NCBI GenBank assembly: GCA_965277695.1
Contig: CBDIDQ010000067.1
Coordinates: forward strand, 1 to 64,000
Origin: JABSOG01 sp965277695
GTDB lineage: Bacteria; Pseudomonadota; Gammaproteobacteria; Enterobacterales; Alteromonadaceae
Length of the DNA: 64,000 nucleotides
Direction of reading: 5' to 3'
Part shown: positions 24,811 through 33,296 of the stretch, one piece after another
How positions within the stretch are numbered: position 1 is the stretch's first letter
Layout of the letters: each line of letters begins with the position of its first letter
Position numbers and translations under genes: made by a program
Notes under the pieces: model-generated
What the model was told of the DNA's origin: nothing
What the model saw: the letters and a program-made list of their open reading frames with translations, nothing else
Database searches by the model: none

Positions 24811-26619
24811 GTGAAACAACAGACAAATGACAGCCAACTGCTGGCGATGCAGGGCAAACTCAGGTTGATGTCTGGGGCTTATTCGACGGCTGGGGTGAAG
24901 GCGCAAAACGAGGATGCTTATGGTGTGGCGTCGCCAACTGAGACGCCAACTCTGGTGAAGGGAGTGAAGGGGATTGTGGCGACGGTTGCCGATGGGGTTT
25001 CTCATGCCTCAGAGGCGGCCAAGGCTAGCGCTTATTGTGTTAAGCAGTTTAAACAGCTGTATTACGATGCGCCTGTTACTTGGTCGACACAACGGGCTAT
25101 CTCTGAGGGTATGGCGAAAATCAATAGCGGGTTATTTCGGCGCTCGCAGGGTTATGAGCAACAGGACGAGCTACAAGACAAGCAACAGGGCGATCCGCAA
25201 GACAAGCAACAGGCGCAGTGGCTGACGACCTTTAGTGGTATCGTTTTCAAGTCGGCGACGGCACATATCTTTCATGTTGGTGATACGCAAATTTTGCGTA
25301 TTCGGCATAATCAGGCAAGCATTCTCACGACGGCTCACAATCAAGCATTAGGAAATAGCGTACTAACCCGGGCGATGGGCGCTGATAATCATCTAAAAGT
25401 TGACTATCAGGCGGTGGATATTCAGCCCGGTGACGTGTTTATTCTTACCAGTGATGGTGTACATGATTATCTTTCCAGCCAAGTTATACTTGAGTTGGTT
25501 GCCAGTGAATTGTCGTTAGCGGCTTTAAGTGAACAGCTGGTGGTGCAGGCACAAAACAATGATAGCCTAGATAATCTCACCTGTTTGGTGGTTAGGGTTG
25601 ATCAGGTGCCCAATCAACAACCGGATGAGATCAGGCAGTCATTGTTTGATAAGACTATTCCGCCTGCTCTTGAAGTGGGGCAAGTGCTTGAAGGTTATCG
25701 GGTGCTAGAAAACCTTTATGCGACTTCTCGTTCGCATTTGTATGTGGTTGAAAAAATTGATCATCTTAATAATGTTGAGCCTAAACGTTATATCCTCAAA
25801 GCCCCATCGTGCAATTTCGAAGAAGATGAGATTTATCTGCAAGGTTTTATTCATGAAGCCTGGGTTGGATCACAAATTGATCATCCGCTGATCATGAAGG
25901 TACACCCGGTCAAAACGAACAGTTATTTTCTTTATCATATCTGTGAGTATATTGAAGGCCAAACGCTGCGCCAATGGATGATTGACCATCCTAAATCGGG
26001 TATTGATGAGGTGCGGCGGATCATCACACAGGTGACGACGGCACTACGGGCTTTTGAACGGCTGGAAATTGTCCATCGGGATTTAAAGCCAGAAAACCTG
26101 ATGATTGACAGTCATGGGCAAATCAAGCTGATTGACTATGGCACCGCTTCGGTGGCGGCAATCGAAGAGCAACTCGGTTCGCAGCAGCAAACCCACCCTT
26201 TGGGCACGGTTAATTATATTGCCCCTGAAACCCTGATTAATCTCAGCTCTAGTCATCTTAGTGACTTGTTTTCTGTTGGGGTGATTGCTTATGAAATGTT
26301 AACCGGACAATTGCCTTATCCACGACAGACGAGGGCAGGGACTCGGCCTTTGCCGTTTAAGAAATGGCAATACCGCAGTGCCAAAGACTATCGCGATGAT
26401 ATTCCTTTTTGGTTTGATTTGGCTTTGATGAAGGCGGTTAAAGCCGATCCAGCGCTGCGTTATCAGACCTATTCCGAATTTGTCGTGGATATCACTAAAC
26501 CCAATTTAAACGCTGAGCAAGCTTATAAAAATCGACCATTGTTAGAAAGGGATCCGGTGAAGTTTTGGCAGCTGGTGAGCGCTTTATTAGCTGTTTGGGT
26601 GGCGATGCTGTTGTTATGA
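24811..26619 (+). CDS. PP2C phosphatase - Ser/Thr kinase fusion of the nitrate operon
   Basis: A 602-residue protein with an N-terminal PP2C-type phosphatase (VADGVSHASEAAKASA, HVGDTQILRI, LTSDGVHDYL; about residues 15-270) and a C-terminal Hanks-type kinase (about 295-560) with HRDLKPEN at 422-429, DYG (not DFG) at 442-444 and APE. A Gln/Asp-rich low-complexity stretch lies inside the phosphatase, and the last 18 residues form a membrane anchor (LVSALLAVWVAMLLL). Homologues sit in nitrate-assimilation loci of other gammaproteobacteria. The start is GTG with AGGTTAAC upstream; 13 bases separate it from the transporter. Its target, perhaps the transporter or reductase, is unknown. Confidence 0.88.
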   Translation: MKQQTNDSQLLAMQGKLRLMSGAYSTAGVKAQNEDAYGVASPTETPTLVKGVKGIVATVADGVSHASEAAKASAYCVKQFKQLYYDAPVTWSTQRAISEGMAKINSGLFRRSQGYEQQDELQDKQQGDPQDKQQAQWLTTFSGIVFKSATAHIFHVGDTQILRIRHNQASILTTAHNQALGNSVLTRAMGADNHLKVDYQAVDIQPGDVFILTSDGVHDYLSSQVILELVASELSLAALSEQLVVQAQNNDSLDNLTCLVVRVDQVPNQQPDEIRQSLFDKTIPPALEVGQVLEGYRVLENLYATSRSHLYVVEKIDHLNNVEPKRYILKAPSCNFEEDEIYLQGFIHEAWVGSQIDHPLIMKVHPVKTNSYFLYHICEYIEGQTLRQWMIDHPKSGIDEVRRIITQVTTALRAFERLEIVHRDLKPENLMIDSHGQIKLIDYGTASVAAIEEQLGSQQQTHPLGTVNYIAPETLINLSSSHLSDLFSVGVIAYEMLTGQLPYPRQTRAGTRPLPFKKWQYRSAKDYRDDIPFWFDLALMKAVKADPALRYQTYSEFVVDITKPNLNAEQAYKNRPLLERDPVKFWQLVSALLAVWVAMLLL

Positions 26620-26650
26620 GTTGCTATGAGCTGTTATGAGCTGCGATGAA
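26611..26650. repeat. 10-bp tandem repeat over the kinase stop codon
   Basis: Four copies of YTGYTATGAG run through the end of the PP2C-kinase gene. Copy changes here would alter the last codons. Confidence 0.75.
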
Positions 26651-26709
26651 AAACCGTGACCTATATGCTAGGCTCAAATTCAGTTTGCTCTCGTTCAAAG
26701 GATAAAAAA

Positions 26710-27096
26710 ATGTCAAAAGTGCTCTCTCCTCAAAGTATTGCCGCTTCGTTGCCTGATTTATGGTCGCCCCAGGTCATTGGTGAAGTGGATAATAATTATA
26801 TTAAAGTGGCTAAAGTACAGGGGTCTTTTTGCTGGCACACCCATGATAATGAAGATGAGCTGTTTTATGTGCTTAAAGGCAAGTTGGTCATTGAGATTGA
26901 AGTGGATGACGAGACAGTGGAGTCGGTGACGCTTAATGAAGGCGACATCTATGTGGTGCCTAAAGGCGTTAGACATAATCCGGTGGCCGATGAAGAATGC
27001 CATTTGCTGGTGTTTGAGAAAAAAGAAACGCTGCATACTGGTGAAGTACAAAACGAGAAAACCCGCACCATTTCAGAACAGCTGACTGGTAGTTAG
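26710..27096 (+). CDS. Cupin-domain protein
   Basis: A 128-residue single cupin barrel. Motif 1 is visible as WHTHDNEDELFYVLKG and motif 2 as GDIYVVPKGVRHNP, giving His/His/Glu/His metal ligands. The function is not predictable; such proteins range from isomerases to sensors. The ATG at 26710 is preceded by AAAGGATAAAAAA; a longer ORF start upstream has no ribosome binding site. A hairpin overlapping the rpsP promoter ends the unit. Confidence 0.8.
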   Translation: MSKVLSPQSIAASLPDLWSPQVIGEVDNNYIKVAKVQGSFCWHTHDNEDELFYVLKGKLVIEIEVDDETVESVTLNEGDIYVVPKGVRHNPVADEECHLLVFEKKETLHTGEVQNEKTRTISEQLTGS

Positions 27097-27120
27097 CCCC
27101 GCGTTATAACAAATCACTTC

Positions 27121-27162
27121 TTGCCTTAAAGCTCATAAAGCGTATAATACGCGAGCTTTTTT
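27121..27162 (+). promoter_or_regulatory. rpsP promoter embedded in a terminator-like hairpin
   Basis: TTGCCT (27121) and TATAAT (27143) with a 16-base spacer form a strong sigma-70 promoter for the rpsP operon. The same DNA forms AAGCTC/GAGCTT and GCGT/ACGC stems followed by TTTTTT, so it can also terminate the upstream cupin transcript. Confidence 0.75.
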
Positions 27163-27254
27163 GACCCTGTGGCTTTCGCCTATATAGTGAGGGTTCACAG
27201 TGAAAAAGTATTTGGAATACACCTTAAATCATTAACATTAATACTGAGGACGAT

Positions 27255-27512
27255 ATGGTAACAATTCGTTTACAACGTGGTGGCGCTAAGAAGCGTCCAT
27301 TTTATCAAGTAGTGGTTGCAGACAGCCGCTGTGCTCGTGACAAACGTTTCATCGAAAACGTTGGTTTCTTCAACCCGACTGCGATTGGTCAAGCGGAAAA
27401 AGTCCGTTTAGACTTAGATCGTGTTGATCATTGGGTTGGACAAGGTGCATCTTTGTCTGATCGTGTTGCCAACATTGTTAAGGGCGCTCGTAAAGTAGCA
27501 GCTGCCGCTTAA
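27255..27512 (+). CDS. rpsP: 30S ribosomal protein S16
   Basis: S16 is an assembly protein of the 30S 5' domain. The sequence VTIRLQRGGAKKRPFYQVVVADSR is diagnostic, and the 85-residue length is normal. GAGG precedes the ATG by 7 bases. First gene of rpsP-rimM-trmD-rplS. Confidence 0.99.
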   Translation: MVTIRLQRGGAKKRPFYQVVVADSRCARDKRFIENVGFFNPTAIGQAEKVRLDLDRVDHWVGQGASLSDRVANIVKGARKVAAAA

Positions 27513-27574
27513 TTTTGTTAGTAAGCACAAAATAGATTTTTGTAATCAGTAGTAAAAGAGCAAGGTTGGTATAA

Positions 27575-28102
27575 ATGACGCAAAGTGAAAAAGTGATCCT
27601 CGGTAAAATAGGTGCACCCTATGGCATTAAAGGATGGCTCAAACTGACGCCTTATACTGATAACCCGGAAGGGATCTTTGACTACCAAACCTTGTTGATT
27701 CAATTGAATGAACAATGGCAGCAACAAACCGTTGCGGACTGGCGTCGTCATAATAATGGGGTAGTTGTCAAATTTGATGCAGTTGATGATCGTGATGCAG
27801 CTCAGCGCTTCACTCATGCCGAAATAGCGGTATTGGCTGAAGATTTACCGGCATTGCCGGACGAAGAGTTTTATTGGCGTGATTTGATTGGCCTGAATGT
27901 GGTTAATCAAAGCGGCTATCAAATGGGACAGGTTACCGACATATTAGAAACCGGTTCAAACGATGTATTAGTGGTAAAAGCGAAACCGAATGATGGTTTT
28001 GGCAAGACTGAGCGTTTAATTCCTTTTCTTACCGAACAGGTGGTAAAGGAAGTGAATCAACAAGAGAAAAATATACTTGTTGATTGGGATCCAGGATTCT
28101 GA
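27575..28102 (+). CDS. rimM: 16S rRNA processing protein RimM
   Basis: RimM binds S19 and the 30S head during maturation. The N-terminal signature GKIGAPYGIKGWLKLTPYTD and the PRC-barrel region with YWRDLIGLNV and ETGSNDVLVV are present; the 175-residue length is normal. It sits between rpsP and trmD; only 5 bases separate its stop from the trmD GTG start. Confidence 0.98.
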   Translation: MTQSEKVILGKIGAPYGIKGWLKLTPYTDNPEGIFDYQTLLIQLNEQWQQQTVADWRRHNNGVVVKFDAVDDRDAAQRFTHAEIAVLAEDLPALPDEEFYWRDLIGLNVVNQSGYQMGQVTDILETGSNDVLVVKAKPNDGFGKTERLIPFLTEQVVKEVNQQEKNILVDWDPGF

Positions 28103-28107
28103 TTGCG

Positions 28108-28858
28108 GTGACACAAGAAAAACTATGGGTAGGCGTGGTTAGTCTTTTCCCTGAAATGTTTGAGGTGTTTACTCAGCAAGGAGTTTTTGGCCGAGCGGTA
28201 AAAAATGGCATAGTTAATTTTAATTGCTGGGATCCACGTGATTATGCTGTTGATAAGCATAGAACCGTTGATGACCGACCCCTACGGGGGAGGACCCGGT
28301 ATGTTGATGATGGTGCAACCGTTACGAGACGCGATCCAAGCAGCGAAAGCGGCTGCTGGAGAGGATGCCAAAGTGATTTATCTTTCACCTCAGGGGAGAA
28401 AGTTAGATCAGCAGGGGGTTGAGCAATTAGCGCAAAATAAGCGTTTGATATTGGTCGCTGGTCGGTATGAAGGTATTGATGAACGTGTAATTGAGTCTGA
28501 AATTGACGAGGAATGGTCAGTGGGAGATTACGTGTTAAGTGGTGGAGAGTTACCGGCATTGACTTTGATTGATGCTGTGGCGCGTCATGTGCCCGGGGTA
28601 CTTGGACATAGTTTGTCTGCTGAACAAGATTCGTTCGCTGATGGCTTGTTAGATTGTCCGCACTATACTCGACCTGAATATCTGGAAACCAAACAGGTGC
28701 CCTCAGTATTACTGAGTGGTGATCACGAAGCGATTCGAAAATGGCGTTTAAAACAATCTCTAACGAGAACTTGGCAGCGACGACCTGAATTGTTAAATAA
28801 TCTAGCTCTGACTGAGGAGCAAGCGAGAATGTTGGCTGAGATTAAATCATCAGACTAA
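28108..28858 (+). pseudogene. trmD: tRNA (guanine37-N1)-methyltransferase, frame changes at CCC-C
   Basis: TrmD makes m1G37 in tRNAs including all tRNA-Pro. The first 58 codons (GTG start 28108, KLWVGVVSLFPEMFEVF) and the rest (YGGGPGMLMMVQPLRDAI through GRYEGIDERVIE to the C-terminal domain) together match E. coli TrmD end to end, but they lie in different frames. The switch needs +1 at CCCC, 28279-28282 (codons CGA CCC C|TAC). In frame 0 the product would stop at 28422 after 104 residues. TrmD is normally essential, so this is either a sequencing error, a recent lesion, or programmed frameshifting. The AGGA ribosome binding site overlaps the rimM end. It is labelled pseudogene only because one frame does not cover it. 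Confidence 0.85.
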
Positions 28859-28900
28859 CGCTTGTGGCAAATGACAGTTATCTGGAACTGAGAGAGAAAA

Positions 28901-29257
28901 ATGAGTAAAGTTAATCAAAACCTTATTGCTGAGATTGAAAACGAGCAATTAAAAACTGATCTGCCAAAATTCGGCCCTGGTGATACACTGGTCGTTAAAG
29001 TAAAAGTTATCGAAGGTGACAAAGAGCGTCTCCAGGCTTACGAAGGTGTTGTTATTGCCGTTCGTAACCGTGGTTTACACTCTGCATTCACAGTTCGTAA
29101 AATTTCTAACGGTATTGGTGTTGAGCGTGTATTCCAAACTCACAGCCCAATGGTAGACAGTATCGAAGTTAAACGTCGCGGTGCAGTTCGTCGTGCGAAA
29201 CTTTACTACTTGCGCGAGCGCTCTGGTCGTTCTGCACGTATCAGAGAAAAACTATAA
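28901..29257 (+). CDS. rplS: 50S ribosomal protein L19
   Basis: L19 lies at the 30S-50S interface. The 118-residue protein has the family patterns GDTLVVKVKVIEG and GVERVFQTHSP with SIEVKRRGAVRRAKLYYLRERSG. GAGAGAG precedes the ATG. It is the last gene of the operon and is followed by a strong terminator. Confidence 0.99.
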   Translation: MSKVNQNLIAEIENEQLKTDLPKFGPGDTLVVKVKVIEGDKERLQAYEGVVIAVRNRGLHSAFTVRKISNGIGVERVFQTHSPMVDSIEVKRRGAVRRAKLYYLRERSGRSARIREKL

Positions 29258-29303
29258 TCGTTGTCGCTTTTACTATTTAACGTAGTGAGCAGATTATCAG
29301 TTT

Positions 29304-29340
29304 AAAAAAAGCCCGAACAGTTCGCTGTTCGGGCTTTTTT
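29304..29340. terminator. Bidirectional terminator after rplS
   Basis: GCCCGAACAG and CTGTTCGGGC form a perfect 10-bp stem with a TTCG tetraloop, flanked by A7 and T6, so it can end both rplS and the convergent esterase transcript. Confidence 0.95.
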
Positions 29341-29370
29341 ATTATCTATGTACAATTCCCGCCAATACCG

Positions 29371-29991
29371 TCACAAAGCGCCATGGTCAATCAACAGCTG
29401 GTGGATCCGCTCAGCCATTTGGCGGTAACCGTTGACGTTAAAATGCACCAAGTCTGATTTGGTGTTAGGTTGGCGCATTAAATCACCGATTAACTCGTCA
29501 GCGAGGACTAGTTGGTATTGCTCGGCTAATTCGTGATAAAGCGGAGCGGTGTCGGCAAATAGGCTTTTCGCTGGTACGCCAATTAAAACCACAGGAACGC
29601 CGCTGTCTTGCGTCAGTTCAATCATCGCAGCAAGGTTGTTTTTGGTATCCTCTAAGTTGAAATTACGTAATATATCGTTACCGCCTTCGAGTAAAATCAC
29701 CAGATCAGGATTGTTCCTATGCAATACTGTGGCAAAACGTTTTAAGCCATCGCTGGTGACTTCACCTGAAATTCCCTCATTGATCACCCGTCGTCCACTG
29801 AGTTTGGCCAGTACGCTAGGATAGCTGTGATCTTGCTCAACGCCTTTACCTTTGGTCAGACTGTCACCAAAGGCTAAAATGCTGCCTTGAGCCGGAATGG
29901 GCGGTAATTTGGCATCGTTGCAAGCACTTAGCGCTAGGGATAAGGTTAAGAGCGTTAGCAACTGTAAAATCAGTGGTTTGAATGGCCTCAT
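29371..29991 (-). CDS. SGNH-hydrolase lipoprotein (TesA-like esterase)
   Basis: The protein has a lipoprotein signal ending in LSAC and a mature domain with ILAFGDSLTKGKGV (block I serine), the GGND block and a C-terminal DLVHFNVNGY (catalytic Asp/His). This is the arylesterase/TesA branch of the SGNH hydrolases, acting on esters or lysophospholipids in the periplasm. The start at 29991 overlaps the phhB stop as ATGA, indicating translational coupling, and is preferred over a start 33 bases upstream. Being coupled to phhB is unusual and does not suggest a shared pathway. Confidence 0.88.
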   Translation of the reverse strand: MRPFKPLILQLLTLLTLSLALSACNDAKLPPIPAQGSILAFGDSLTKGKGVEQDHSYPSVLAKLSGRRVINEGISGEVTSDGLKRFATVLHRNNPDLVILLEGGNDILRNFNLEDTKNNLAAMIELTQDSGVPVVLIGVPAKSLFADTAPLYHELAEQYQLVLADELIGDLMRQPNTKSDLVHFNVNGYRQMAERIHQLLIDHGAL

Positions 29992-30329
29992 GAGCTGATA
30001 ACTGCATCGGTTTTGGCGGCGCAAACAAAATCATTGATATGCAGGCCGTTGATTGCGTGGGTCCACCAAGTTACGGTGACTTTACCCCATTCGGTGAGTA
30101 TTCCTGGGTGGTGACCTTCGGCTTCGGCCATTTCGCCGACTCGATTGGTAAAGGCCAGTGCCTGACGGAAGTTTTTAAACTTGTAGACTCGTTCAAGCTG
30201 CATGATGTTATCACGAACATGAGAGGTCCAGTCGGGGATTTGTGCTATCAGTTGGACTAGTTCTTCTGCTGATACCGACGGTGCGTCGGCACGGCAAGCG
30301 ACGCAGCTTTGATTAGTTAGTTTGGTCAT
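29988..30329 (-). CDS. phhB: Pterin-4a-carbinolamine dehydratase
   Basis: PhhB dehydrates 4a-hydroxytetrahydrobiopterin formed by PhhA, recycling the pterin. The 113-residue protein has the family motifs VYKFKNFRQALAFTNRVGEMAE and HHPGILTEWGKVTVTWWTH, with the catalytic His-His-Pro. It follows phhA by about 110 bases and overlaps the esterase by 4 bases. Confidence 0.95.
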   Translation of the reverse strand: MTKLTNQSCVACRADAPSVSAEELVQLIAQIPDWTSHVRDNIMQLERVYKFKNFRQALAFTNRVGEMAEAEGHHPGILTEWGKVTVTWWTHAINGLHINDFVCAAKTDAVISS

Positions 30330-30390
30330 GGTTTTTCAGGTCCTTAATCAGGTGATTTAACTGTTGATGATAATCGTTAACGGCTGTTTT

Positions 30391-30420
30391 TGCTATGCGC
30401 TGTTTTGCTATACGCTGTTT
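30391..30420. repeat. 15-bp tandem repeat between phhA and phhB
   Basis: Two copies of TGCTATRCGCTGTTT plus a third partial copy lie in the phhA-phhB gap. A 63-codon ORF running across them on the minus strand is not considered a gene. Confidence 0.7.
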
Positions 30421-30439
30421 TGCTGTAAAGAGGCGAGTC

Positions 30440-31240
30440 TTAGCAAGCGGCATTTTCTTTGGCAGGATAAGCCGATTTATGCATCCCGAGGTAGCGAGCT
30501 TCACGCAGCATTTTGGTCAGGTCCATGGTAGTCAGTTTAGCCAAATCAGCAAAACTCTTGATTTTGAAATAAGTGCGTTGCAGTTCGTCAATACGGTAGT
30601 GGGTGCGAAAAGCATCAATCACATCAAGGTTTTTACGTAGCGGTTGATTGCTCTCTAAACAATAATGACTTTCTTCTGTCGACGATAAAATGCCGCCGCC
30701 ATAAATACGCAGACCTTTGGCGGTTTCAATTAAGCCAAACTCTACGGTGAACCAGTATAATCTGGCTAACATTCGGCGGTCAGCTCGATTTGCAGCAAGG
30801 CCGAGTTCACCATAATGTTGGGAGTATTCGGCATAGTCCGAGTTGGTTAGTAGTGGGCAATGACCAAAAAATTCATGAAACAGATCGGGCTCTTGAATAT
30901 AGTCAATATCTTCACGGGTACGGATAAAGGTGGCAACCGGAAATTTCTTGTTGGCCAGTAATTCAAAAAATTGACCAAAGCCAATTAAAGCCGGTACTGG
31001 ATGAACTCCCCAACCGGTCAGTGCGCCGAGTTTTTGGTTGATTTCTGGCAGTTGGGGAATTTGTTCAGCACTAAAATGCAAGGCTTCAACACCATCGAGA
31101 AATTCTTGGCAAGCCCGCTCCTGCAACATCAACTTTTGACGATTATAAAGAATTTTCCAGGTGCCGTGTTCTTCAGCTGTGTAATTAATATATCCGGTAT
31201 TATCTGGTGTTTTGGAAACGTATTTGGTCGCTGCGGCCAT
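30440..31240 (-). CDS. phhA: Phenylalanine-4-hydroxylase
   Basis: This monomeric iron enzyme uses tetrahydropterin and oxygen to convert phenylalanine to tyrosine. DLFHEFFGHCPLLTN carries the two iron-binding histidines, with the Glu ligand in WFTVEFGLI. The 266-residue length fits bacterial PhhA without a regulatory domain. The family's N-terminal EEHGTWKILYNRQ is present. It is followed by phhB. Confidence 0.96.
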   Translation of the reverse strand: MAAATKYVSKTPDNTGYINYTAEEHGTWKILYNRQKLMLQERACQEFLDGVEALHFSAEQIPQLPEINQKLGALTGWGVHPVPALIGFGQFFELLANKKFPVATFIRTREDIDYIQEPDLFHEFFGHCPLLTNSDYAEYSQHYGELGLAANRADRRMLARLYWFTVEFGLIETAKGLRIYGGGILSSTEESHYCLESNQPLRKNLDVIDAFRTHYRIDELQRTYFKIKSFADLAKLTTMDLTKMLREARYLGMHKSAYPAKENAAC

Positions 31241-31622
31241 AGTTAAACCTTTTTGCTGCTGTTAGGAGCTTCTGTCAGTAGCTTAGTAGCAAGCAGGTCA
31301 TGGCTCTTGGTCTGGATGTGGATTTTACCGGGGTAATCAATGACTCCGCCCTATTTTGATTTTGACCTTGCTTTTCCTCCGTGCCCCCGTGTCTCCGTGG
31401 TGAAAAAAAGAATAGGACGCTACACGTTGAAGGGCGGGTGTAACCTTGCTGCACGGTTGCTGGGCTTTTCAGGGTTTTTGGAGCGCTTTGTTCTTTAAAA
31501 TTAAAAGCATTTCTACCACGGAGACACGGAGATACGGAGAAGGTCAAAAGCAAAGACAGAAAAAAAGCGGGGTTTAAGGGTTTTGATTTTACTCTTAATT
31601 GTTAATTATTAACTGCTAATTA
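31241..31622. repeat. Palindromic repeat element, copy B (rearranged), filling the gap
   Basis: This 382-base gap before phhA contains the same repeat arms as copies A and C, but in another arrangement: CTCCGTG-type arm at 31371-31402, about 110 bases of spacer containing GGAGCGCTTTGTTCTTT (a family outer arm), then CCACGGAGACACGGAG at 31516-31540 and AGGTCAAAAGCAAAG. No real gene was found; a 92-codon minus-strand ORF here is a repeat artefact. Confidence 0.8.
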
Positions 31623-33296
31623 TTAAGGTGCCTCAAGCGGTAGTCTGAGGGTAAAGGTCAGTCCCTGCTCGTTGGCGACTTCTATTTCGCCGCCGAGGAT
31701 CCCCGTGCATAGGTTATAAACCACGTTTAATCCGAGGCCACTGCCACCTTTGCCGAGTTTGGAGGTGTAAAATGGATCGAAGATCTTGGCCAGTTCTTGT
31801 TCATTAATGCCGCAACCATCATCGCTGTAACGTAAAATTAGCTGCTCATTTTCACATACTCCGCTAATGTGGATATGGCCATTACTCTGGTTTTCAAAAC
31901 CGTGGATCAGGGTGTTGGTGATAAAGTTGGTTAACACTTGTCCCAGCGGCCCTGGATAACTGCTCATTTCAATATCATGGTGAATTTCAACACTGATTGA
32001 ATGAGTCGTTATTTTCAGTTTGGGTGTCAGGGTTTTGACCACATCTTCAATAGATTGGCCGAGGTTGAATTTGCGTCGCCGCTCACTGGTTTGATCAACC
32101 GCCACTTGTTTAAAACTGGTGATTAATTCGGTTGCCCGGTTGATGTTCGATTCAATCAAGTCAGTGGCCGAGCTGGCTTGATCAACATAACGGTTTAATG
32201 CGGATTTTTTCAACCCATTATTGCTTAATTGGGTTTTAATATCTTCAGTCAGGCTGTGCAATGATGTTGAAGCCGTTAACGCAATACCGATAGGGGTATT
32301 CAATTCGTGGGAGATACCGGCGACTAATGAACCCAGTGACGCCATTTTTTCTGCCTGTACTAGTTGTTCCTGAGCCTGTGCAAGCTGTGAGGTTTTTTCG
32401 ATGACTTTTTCGCGAATTTGTTTATTCTTTTTCGCCTGACTCCAGGCTATCAGAGTGATGAAAAAGGAGATCACCAAACCACCAATTAAAATGGCTGTAG
32501 CTAAAGAGCTATCAGACCCTCCTTGATAGCTAGAATCGGTTGACCAAGTAAAATGCCATTCTCGGCCAACGCCTTTGACCCTTAAGTTTTTGGTGGCGAT
32601 AACCTTCGCCGTCGGATCGGCATCGCCAGGGGTAAAATCAAGATGGTTATCATTGCCTAAAGCCAGTGAAAAATGCAAACCCGGTGGCATATGTAATTCA
32701 TTAATCCCTTGGAGCAGGGTATCTAAATTGACTGCCGATAATAATACCCCTTGGGTGTCGCTGTTGGTTGCTGCAAAGGCGAGGATCACCATGTGTGCGC
32801 CGGTTTTGCTGGTAAATAAAGGACCTGTGACTGGTCTTTCTGGGGCGTTTAACGCCCGGGTGACAGTTTGGTTAATCGGCAGGCTGCTCGGTGCTGAATC
32901 GGGTAGTAGGTGATTTACTTTCCACAAATCCTCGTTGCCGGCGGCCAGTCCCGCCACCAAACGATCCGATTTATTTTTAAACACAAAAGCAACCGATAGC
33001 TGGCGGATTGACAGCTCGGTTTGCTCAATGGCGTCAATGGCTGCGGCAAACTCTTCCTGACTGATATCCTCGGTACCATAAAATAAAGAGGCGACGCCTT
33101 TAAAGGTTTCATTCTCTTTATCTAGCCAACCGAGAAAGATATTAGTGACTTGTTCGGCTTCACGGAAAGATTTATTGATCCAGTGAGCACTGGCTTCATT
33201 ATAGACTTTCATGGTGAGATAACCGGTCGCTAATAGTCCAAATAATAGGAGTAAAAAGGTACTGAGTAACAAGGTGCGTTTTGAGGCTCTCATCAA
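31623..33296 (-). CDS. Membrane sensor histidine kinase
   Basis: A 557-residue protein with an N-terminal membrane segment, a periplasmic sensor of about 240 residues (CHASE-like in length and layout), a second membrane segment (LATAILIGGLVISFFITLIAW), a coiled-coil linker, an H-box GISHELNTPIG and HATPase motifs (DDGCGI, SGLGLNVV). No HAMP, receiver or HPt domain is visible and no response regulator lies nearby. It overlaps the TorT-like gene by ATGA. By analogy with LuxP-LuxQ and TorT-TorS, the periplasmic binding protein next door probably delivers the ligand signal. Confidence 0.88.
   Translation of the reverse strand: MMRASKRTLLLSTFLLLLFGLLATGYLTMKVYNEASAHWINKSFREAEQVTNIFLGWLDKENETFKGVASLFYGTEDISQEEFAAAIDAIEQTELSIRQLSVAFVFKNKSDRLVAGLAAGNEDLWKVNHLLPDSAPSSLPINQTVTRALNAPERPVTGPLFTSKTGAHMVILAFAATNSDTQGVLLSAVNLDTLLQGINELHMPPGLHFSLALGNDNHLDFTPGDADPTAKVIATKNLRVKGVGREWHFTWSTDSSYQGGSDSSLATAILIGGLVISFFITLIAWSQAKKNKQIREKVIEKTSQLAQAQEQLVQAEKMASLGSLVAGISHELNTPIGIALTASTSLHSLTEDIKTQLSNNGLKKSALNRYVDQASSATDLIESNINRATELITSFKQVAVDQTSERRRKFNLGQSIEDVVKTLTPKLKITTHSISVEIHHDIEMSSYPGPLGQVLTNFITNTLIHGFENQSNGHIHISGVCENEQLILRYSDDGCGINEQELAKIFDPFYTSKLGKGGSGLGLNVVYNLCTGILGGEIEVANEQGLTFTLRLPLEAP

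Noticed and set aside
30313..30504. 63-codon minus-strand ORF between phhA and phhB
   Set aside because: It overlaps the phhA 3' end out of frame and consists mainly of a 15-bp tandem repeat translation.
31275..31553. 92-codon minus-strand ORF before phhA
   Set aside because: It runs through repeat copy B, has no ribosome binding site, and its sequence is that of the repeat.
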